A stretch of DNA of 64,000 bases from Circinella umbellata (taxonomy: Eukaryota; Mucoromycota; Mucoromycetes; Mucorales; Lichtheimiaceae), in assembly GCA_025093555.1 (NCBI GenBank), contig JAIWNF010000025.1, positions 558,001-622,000 on the forward strand. Direction: 5' to 3'. A program made the position numbers and the translations under genes. How positions within the stretch are numbered: the first letter of the stretch is position 1; each line of letters starts with the position of its first letter. Below the pieces are notes generated by a model, which was given only the letters and a program-made list of their open reading frames with translations, did not search any database and was not told the DNA's origin. This document shows positions 56,778 to 64,000 of this stretch, piece after piece.

Positions 56778-59700
56778 ATGTCAACTAGTAATATTAAAAA
56801 AAGACAACACGACAGTGACAAAGAACAAGAAGAAGACCAACAACTCATAATAACAACAAAGGCCAAAAAGAAACAAAAGAAAAAACAGCCAGAAGAACAA
56901 CTTCCACCAGCACTTGAACGTTTACAAACTATTTTTACACGTCTTAACACCTTTTGTGCATTCTGTGACGCACGCTTACTTACAGCTTTGACATGGACTC
57001 GAATTCAATCTTCTGTCACCGATGTCAATTTAACTGATTTAGCTGCCATTAATGTCATTTTACCTGACTTTATTACATTTACTTTACAAGAAGAACAAGG
57101 AGAATTGACAATACAGTTTGGCAAGTTAATTAGTAAACGCGTAGCACGCGAAAAACAGTCAACAGCTTTACAAAATAAAGGTGACGACTGGAAATACTCA
57201 AAGTACAGCAACCAAAGCAATATCAAACCAGATCAAATTAAAAAGACAGTGGATACAAGAAATCATCGTTTTCAACAAGCATTGAGAAAATTTGTGCTTG
57301 CATGTCGTAAACAGGTTTCTATCCTTCTTCTTCTCAGTAATACTTTCTGTTCCTCTCTTTGTTCCATGCAGAAAAAAGAACGGCTCAAAATTCAGTGCAG
57401 GGTTCACTCATAATATGAAATACAATTGCTATTTACTAGGGGCTTGACGCTGAAACTCGTCTCGCCAAAGAATTGAAACAGCATATTCCTGAACAAGCCA
57501 ATGAACAAGTTGCTGCTGAAGAGAATCTGGAGCCTGACCATGAAAAATCTTCCGAAGAAAGATCTATGCATGAAATTATCAACCAGATGCAGGTTCAAAA
57601 GTTTTATCGTGGACAATTAGTAAACGGGGAATGTCATCGTTATTTCCCTGAAAAAGTGGCGCGCTTTGGTAAGAAAAAAAAAGCGCAAGAAAAAATAGAA
57701 AGAAGGGTACTTTTTTTATACATTTTGAATTATAGTTGATAGAGATTATATTAATATTTATTAGGTGAATTGACTTCTCCTATTCATCAAGAAATCGAAT
57801 ACGCATTAAAACAAAAAGGAATTAATCAACTTTATACACATCAAGCAGAAGCAATTAATGGCTTAAGAAATAACAATCAGCATGTTATCGTTGCCACATC
57901 AACTGCTAGGTATTTACTTTTCATTATCTATAGAGTAAAAGTGTGATAACAAAAAAAAAATAAGATTGACTTCAACTATAATATCTTTTTAGCGGCAAAT
58001 CTCTGATATATCAAATTCCTGTCCTTGAAAAATTACTCCAAGATAAAGCAAGTCGGGCCATGTATATATTTCCAACAAAAGCATTAGCTCAAGATCAAAT
58101 GAGAGCATTGCAAGAATTTATTCAATATTGCCCCCTTTTAAAAGATATCAAAATATCCACTTTTGATGGTGATACGCCATCCGATCAACGTATGCATATT
58201 CGTAGCACTGCTAATGTCATCTTTACAAATCCGGATATGCTTCACCATTCCATACTACCTAATGCAAAGCAATGGCAATGGTTTTTAACTTCATTAAAAT
58301 TTGTTGTTGTTGATGGTACGCAATAATATTAGGAATAAAAACAGGTATCGGGGAAGGGAGTTGATGTGATAGTAGAGATGTGGTTTTAAACGACTAAACA
58401 GGTTTATAATTAATAGAACTTCATATATATAATGGATTATTTGGAATAAACGTGGCATTTATTATGAGAAGGTTAAGACGTCTCTGTGATTATTTTGGTA
58501 ACGACTCCATTCAATTTATCTCCTGCAGTGCGACAATTAAACATCCAGATAAGGTATATAAGTATATTTTTATAGTATGCAAGTAAAGTAACATCAAAAT
58601 TGACTGAAAAAAAAACATTTGATTCAGGGGAAAGGGTTGAAGAGTAAATCATTTAATTCTTAGACATATATTATTACTATTACATAGCATATGAAGTTAG
58701 TTTTTGGTGTGAATAATGTTAAACTTGTTGATGAAGATGGTGCTCCATGTGGTAAAAAGGTATTAATAATTACACAACATTACATGTAAGGTGCTAGTAC
58801 TTTAGAATATTTACTAATTAATTAATACCATATATTTAAGGAATTTATTGTATGGAATCCACCCTTATTAAAACAGTCTGACCCACATTCTGATAGAAGA
58901 GGTGCCGTAGCTGAAGCTGCAGACCTTCTCGAATATTTGCTTTCCAATAATATACGTACCATTGCATTCTGTAAGGTAATTAAAGAGAAAAAGCTATAAC
59001 GATTCACCCTCTCTCCTTTTCTTTATTATCTTGGTTAGTTATGGGTTACACCAACAAATTAGTTATTTCGTTTTTATTTTACAGGTTCGAAAAACATGCG
59101 AGATGCTAATGAAACAACTGCGTGAAAGTTTGGAGAAGCAAAATAAATTAAACGTGTTAAAAAAAGTCATGTCATATCGTGGTGGTTATATGCCTCATGA
59201 AAGGCGGAGGATTGAACGACAAATGTTTAGCGGTGACTTGTTGGGTGTTGTAGCTACAAATGCTTTGGAACTCGGCGTGGATATTGGATCACTTGGTATA
59301 TAATATGACTAGTGATGTTGCTGTTAGATTGATGTACTTGCTGTTACATAATTGAAAATATAAAAAGTATAGTTCACTAACAATTTTTTTTAGATGCGGT
59401 ATTAATGGTGGGTATGCCGTGGTCAACATCCGCGATGGTTAGTATTCTGATCTTATTTTATGCTACTATTATGAAAATAATTCACTCCGTGCTGACTTTC
59501 TTTAAAAAAAAAAGTGGCAGCAATCGGGTCGTGCAGGACGAAGAAATAATGATTCACTTGCTATGGTTATTACAGATCGTAATCCAATGGATCAATATTA
59601 TGCAGTATGTATTCTTTTGAGAAAGCAAGCAGCATTTATGAATTTGCGAGCCGATAAAAAAAAATTAATTAGTACTGTATATAGCATCATCCGACAGAAC

Positions 59701-61382
59701 TTTTTGAAAAGCAATTGGACGATATCCAGTTTCAAGTTGAGGATAATATGTTAGTTCTTGAAAGTCATCTTCAATGTGCTGCTGAAGAACTTCCAATTGA
59801 TATTGAAAAAGATCAAGTATATTTTGGTTCAAGATTAAAAGAAGTTTGTGAAAATTATCTTGTACCCATTGGTGAAAATGTAAGTTTCTACCTCAAGAAA
59901 GGGAAATAAATTCTATGCGCACGTGGGTACACATGTATTATGCTGTTAGAAATTAAATGACGTCTCTTACGTTTATGATATAAAGAAATATCGGCCACAT
60001 CCTCGGTTTCGCCCTTATCCTGCTCAATTTGTAAATATCCGAAATATCACCGAAGAAATCTACACTGTCATTGATGTGACTAGTAATCGTAATATTGTAT
60101 TGGAAGAAATTGAAGCAAGTCGAGCAGCATTTGAAATTTATGAAGGTAAAAAAAAATTAGTATATTATTATCAAAAATAAAACTAGGAATTATGAATGTG
60201 CTATTAACATGAAAAATATGCAAAAATAAATAAATAAATTAGGAGCTATTTTTATCCATCAAGGCAAACCTTATCTTGTTGAAGAACTAAATGTTGAAAA
60301 AAGATACGCAAAAGTACATTTAACACGTGTTGACTGGACAACACAGCAACGCGATTATACCAATGTCAACGCTCTTAGTATGTTAATGAGTAAATCTATC
60401 GGCTCCCCAGAAAATCGATGGAATACAGTCAGTTATGGAAAAGTTCAAAGTAAAAGCTTATATATTTTGTGTGTGTGTGTGTGTGTGTACTTAATATGTA
60501 TTAAACAATGCTATAACTGTATTACTATCATCGTATTAGTTGAAACTGTCGTCTTTGGCTATTACAAGATAGACAAACGTAATCGAATTATGGATAGTTT
60601 GGAAGTATATATGGACCCTTTTATTCGTGAATCAACCGGAATATGGGCGGATGTTAACTCATCTGCATTGAACAGATTGGATCAGTTAGATATTGATAGA
60701 ATGGCATCTATTCATGCTGCAGGTACTTGATACAAACAAATAAAAAGACTAATATAATAATGCACGCAAACTTTATGGAAGAAATGTTTCTTTCGACTCG
60801 ATCTTTTCTTGGTAACATATCATCATAACCTGTTTCTTAGCCCATGTTTTGATATCATTATTACCAAGTTTTACTTCATCCACCAGTGTAGATGTTCGGA
60901 CAGAATGTAAAAGTCCACATGCAACGCGAGCACGACCACCACGGTAGTGAATAAATTTATATATGTATATACGCATATGAGAAGAGCGAGCCAGTGAATT
61001 CGTGAATATAATTAACGCTGTTTTTTTTTATTTTCTTTTTTCTCTAAAAAAAGAATTGCACTGTATGAAACACAACCAAGTGGTATTATCCGTCAAGCTT
61101 ATCAGTTCTTTACAGAATTGGTGACAATGTCTTTTGACCAAATTCAAAACTGTGATTGTGAAAATGGATGTCCTTCATGTAAGTAAGCGTATATTGATAA
61201 AAAGTGCTTTAAAAATCATTCGCTCATTCTTTCAACCTTTTCTTTAAGGTGTTCATCTCGCATCATGTTCTGAACATAATGTTTTATGCTCCAAACTTGG
61301 TGCACTTGTCATCCTCGGATCATTATTAGAAATGGATGTTGAGAAAATAGGAAAGAGCGATAAAGATGAATCTGTACTATAG
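56778..61382 (+). CDS. HRQ1: RecQ4-family 3'-5' DNA helicase Hrq1
   Basis: Seventeen exons in phase: 56778-57314, 57440-57668, 57765-57909, 57993-58315, 58417-58553, 58688-58759, 58841-58975, 59085-59295, 59394-59437, 59515-59604, 59685-59879, 59950-60145, 60243-60449, 60540-60722, 60841-60943, 61054-61178, 61249-61382; 1021 aa. Hrq1 acts in genome maintenance, including interstrand cross-link repair. The N-terminus is Lys/Glu-rich. Helicase motifs: HQAEAI (Q-like), [14 protein letters not shown] (Walker A), [10 protein letters not shown] (Ia), [17 protein letters not shown] (DEVH-type), SCSATIKHP (III), [14 protein letters not shown] and [12 protein letters not shown] (V), QQSGRAGRR (VI). 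The C-terminal MZB/DUF1998 domain has [20 protein letters not shown] and the four-cysteine [10 protein letters not shown]. It is tail to tail with the lysyl-tRNA synthetase gene, 162 bp apart. Confidence 0.95.
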
Positions 61383-61544
61383 CTACAAAGATAGAAATAT
61401 GTTATCATGACAATACTCGGTATACAATATTAAACCTATACAACTTTATATTATAACACTTTTTACATGTAGATGATTATTTTGATTTTATAAAAGGAGA
61501 AGGGTGAGGAGAATACAAGGAGAAAGGAGTACCATATATTTTTC

Positions 61545-63729
61545 TTATTCTGTACTCTTATCGTCAAAAGATACAATTGGACGCATTACCGGGAATGCCA
61601 GCACTTCCCGAATATGTGATGATCCTGTAATTAACTGTACGACACGATCAATACCCATACCCCATCCTGCAGTAGGTGGTAAACCATATTCTAAAGCATC
61701 ACAGAATGCAGTATCCGGAATAGGTGCTTCAATATCTCCTTGTTGCCGTTCTTGCATTTGTTTTTCAAATCGTACGCGTTGTTCCTTTGGATCATTCAAT
61801 TCTTCATATGCGTTTACAATTTCTTTACCAGCCACAAAAAGTTCAAATCTTGCGGCTACTGCTCGTCCCTAATAAATTATTTTAACCATATTGATTATTC
61901 TACTTTTCCCAATATAATAATCATTATTCACCCCTCTCTTCGTTTTAGCCCTCACCTTTTCATCAATTGATCCTTTAGCAAGTGGACTTAAAGCAATCGG
62001 ATGATTATATAAAAATGTTGGCTGTACACATTCAGGTTCAATAAAATGAGAAATAAGTTTATCAAGAATACGTGGTACTGTCAAAGGTCCGGATAATCCA
62101 ACGCGGTGTTCTCGACATGCGGCAACAAGTTGATCCGTTGGTTCTATATATAAATCAACACATATATATAAAGCCTAATAAGAAAGTTGTTCGTCTCATA
62201 ATGATTATTTCTTTTTTGTTGTATATGATATTTTGCCTTCTGCTTTCAAAAGTTCTCCAAGGGGTAAATTTAATACTGATTCCAATCGATCCAATACATG
62301 AATACGTTTAAATGGCTCATCAAATAAAACAGGTGTTTCGTGCTTTTTATGAATACTTTGTGCTAAACCTATATTATAATTCATCCCGTATAAAATGTAA
62401 ATACAAATTCCCAACTAAAACACGATATTTCATCATTTTTTTTTTTACCTCGAAGCATCGATTCCGTGTCATCCATCAAACTTTCCAAGTTACCATAGGC
62501 TTGATAAAATTCACAAGTGGTAAATTCTGGATTATGATCAGCATCAATACCTTCATTTCGAAATTGTTTTCCAATTTCATAAACACGATCCATGCCTCCA
62601 ATAACCAATTGCTAAAAGTTAATTAGTATTAGTTATGATACTAAAAATGAAAAGTTATATAAGATGAGGCCAAAAATTTACCTTAAGATAAAGCTCAGGT
62701 GCAATTCGAAGTTGCATATCCATACCTAAAGCATGGGAATGAGTCATGAATGGTCTTGCATTCGCACCACCTGCTTTATCTGCTAATACAGGTGTTTCTA
62801 CTTCTAAAAATCCTCGATCCTCCAAGAATCTACGAATATATTGAATGATCTAAACCAATTTACTTTTTATTAATAATCATTATATTCATATTTTGACTCA
62901 TTAGGTATATCCAAAAAGAAACAACTTACCTCGGCACGAACTCGTAAAGTTTGAGTGACATGAGGATTGACAAGCATATCCAAATGGCGTTGACGGAATC
63001 GTTTTTCTGGATCCTTTAATCCAGCCTTAGGTATATCATGAAGACATGGTGTTAATACACGCATTTCTCGAGTAACGAATACGCCTGGTTGTCCGCGATT
63101 TGTTTTACCAGGTACACCCGTAAATGCTGTATATTTATCCAAATATTTTGATTAATTTTATCAATCCCTAAACATGCAAAAGTAAACCCGTTATCTTTTT
63201 TTTTTCATTTTACTTACATGCAATATCACCACGACACAAAGCACGATTTGCTTCTGCAAATGAATCACCACCTTCATATCTTACTTTGGAAGCAATCACT
63301 TGTACAAGTTCACCATTTTGTATAACGTCATAAAAGACAAGTTTACCACTCGATTCGCGTTTAGAATGAATTCGACCTGTCAGTGTTACGATCGTATTTT
63401 CTGCTTTTTGACCCTTATCCAGAGAAGATGTCAATTGCCGAATACCATTAATTGTACTCCAAGTACCATGACGCTCTTTATCGAGCGCAAATCGTGGATA
63501 TTGATCACGTTTCAGATCAACTATGCCTTGCTCATGCTCTTGCTGATTTTTTAATGTACCTGTTTATTGAATCGAACCGTCAAAAAAACCGAGGCTATGA
63601 GACTGATTGATAAACAAAGAGAAGAGACTTACGAGCAGTAGTTGAGAATAATGAGCGGTTCCAGTGAAAAGGTTTATTGTGTATAGCTATTGCTCGGCGT
63701 AAATTTGCATTGGCTACTTTAAGCGCCAT
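61545..63729 (-). CDS. MSK1: Mitochondrial lysyl-tRNA synthetase (class II)
   Basis: Eight exons in phase: 63729-63633, 63559-63218, 63126-62930, 62849-62682, 62611-62449, 62368-62237, 62143-61956, 61868-61545; 536 aa. It charges tRNA-Lys. The N-terminus [20 protein letters not shown] is Arg/Lys-rich with no acidic residues, as in a mitochondrial presequence. An OB-fold anticodon-binding domain follows ([21 protein letters not shown]), with [15 protein letters not shown] and class II motifs: motif 1 [15 protein letters not shown], motif 2 [20 protein letters not shown], motif 3 [14 protein letters not shown]. The intron between 62237 and 62143 has a GC donor: AAG|GCAAAA gives the only phase that joins KAE to EPTDQL. 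No GT donor exists in the needed phase there. Confidence 0.94.
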
Positions 63730-64000
63730 TATTGCCTATGTGTACGAAATAAAAGACCTGTGAAAATAAAAACGTCGTCGCTATATGCTTGCTGCACTTT
63801 AAAACTCGCCAGGGCCATGACATGATAGTATACAATTTTCAGGGAAGCTGTCAAAATTGTCACAATAATCGAGGCAGCCTGGGAAAAACAAGTAGAGTAT
63901 TATTGAATTATTAAATCGTTTTTTGTTTAGCTGGTAATGCATTGAGAGTTCAGAGACGTAACTATACTGTGACATGTAATATAATGTCAAATATTCTTTA
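63730..64000. other. Upstream region of the lysyl-tRNA synthetase gene
   Basis: Likely promoter on the minus strand. No other gene is supported to the window edge. Confidence 0.45.

Noticed and set aside
60773..60976. Minus-strand 67-codon frame with plausible composition
   Set aside because: The plus strand of the same DNA encodes HRQ1 exon 15 ([10 protein letters not shown]...RTECKSP) in phase; the minus reading is its shadow.

Overview
The window is nuclear DNA of a filamentous fungus, most likely an early-diverging Mucoromycotina (Mucorales-type) species. Genes are broken by many short introns (roughly 45-120 bp, GT-AG with GTAAGT-like donors). Spacers are very A+T-rich. The accessory proteins are of kinds I associate with Mucorales: MULE transposases fused to OTU-like domains, a LINE ORF1-like protein, and C2H2/nuclease-like orphan families. 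I recognise no bacterial features, rRNA or tRNA.

Layout. 1-11.1 kb is a graveyard: a tandemly duplicated relic of an intron-containing gene (1604-2162), a decayed orphan gene with an ExK-type nuclease-like motif (2633-6002) split by a PIF/Harbinger element (4776-5703), and a decayed MULE-type transposon with a C-terminal OTU-like domain (7794-11113). 12.6-28.2 kb is the first island of apparently functional genes: an allantoate-type (ACS) MFS transporter, eIF2B delta, a Gfo/Idh/MocA dehydrogenase, a second ACS transporter in inverted orientation, and a Tdp1-like tyrosyl-DNA phosphodiesterase with two ubiquitin-interacting motifs. 28.4-31.5 kb holds a pogo-like MITE, an intact 459-aa LINE ORF1-like gene and a GPR1/FUN34/YaaH acetate-transporter pseudogene. 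Mediator subunit Med19 is at 34.3-35.3 kb. 37-46 kb is again repeat-rich: a second pogo-like MITE, a decayed C2H2 gene, an element with long diverged inverted repeats, a decayed zinc-finger/nuclease-like gene split by a hAT-like element, a GC-rich hairpin cluster and a palindromic MITE.

47,586-55,086 is the most striking object: a 7.5-kb, apparently intact KDZ (Kyakuja-Dileera-Zisupton) DNA transposon. Its ~207-bp terminal inverted repeats are nearly identical and run exactly to the start codons of two convergent genes, an 850-aa KDZ transposase and a 315-aa accessory protein with an HMG-box-like segment. A perfect 7-bp target duplication flanks it. The right end (55.7-63.7 kb) has a small orphan gene, the RecQ4-like helicase HRQ1 (17 exons) and a mitochondrial lysyl-tRNA synthetase, the last two tail to tail.

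How the parts relate. The single-copy genes are ordinary housekeeping functions (translation initiation, mitochondrial charging, transcription, DNA repair) and do not form a pathway. Tdp1 and Hrq1 both act in DNA damage repair but are 28 kb apart. The accessory DNA is dominated by at least seven kinds of transposon at different stages of decay; two unrelated DNA transposons have landed inside two decayed genes that share a nuclease-like layout. All exon models were built by eye from splice signals and reading phase.
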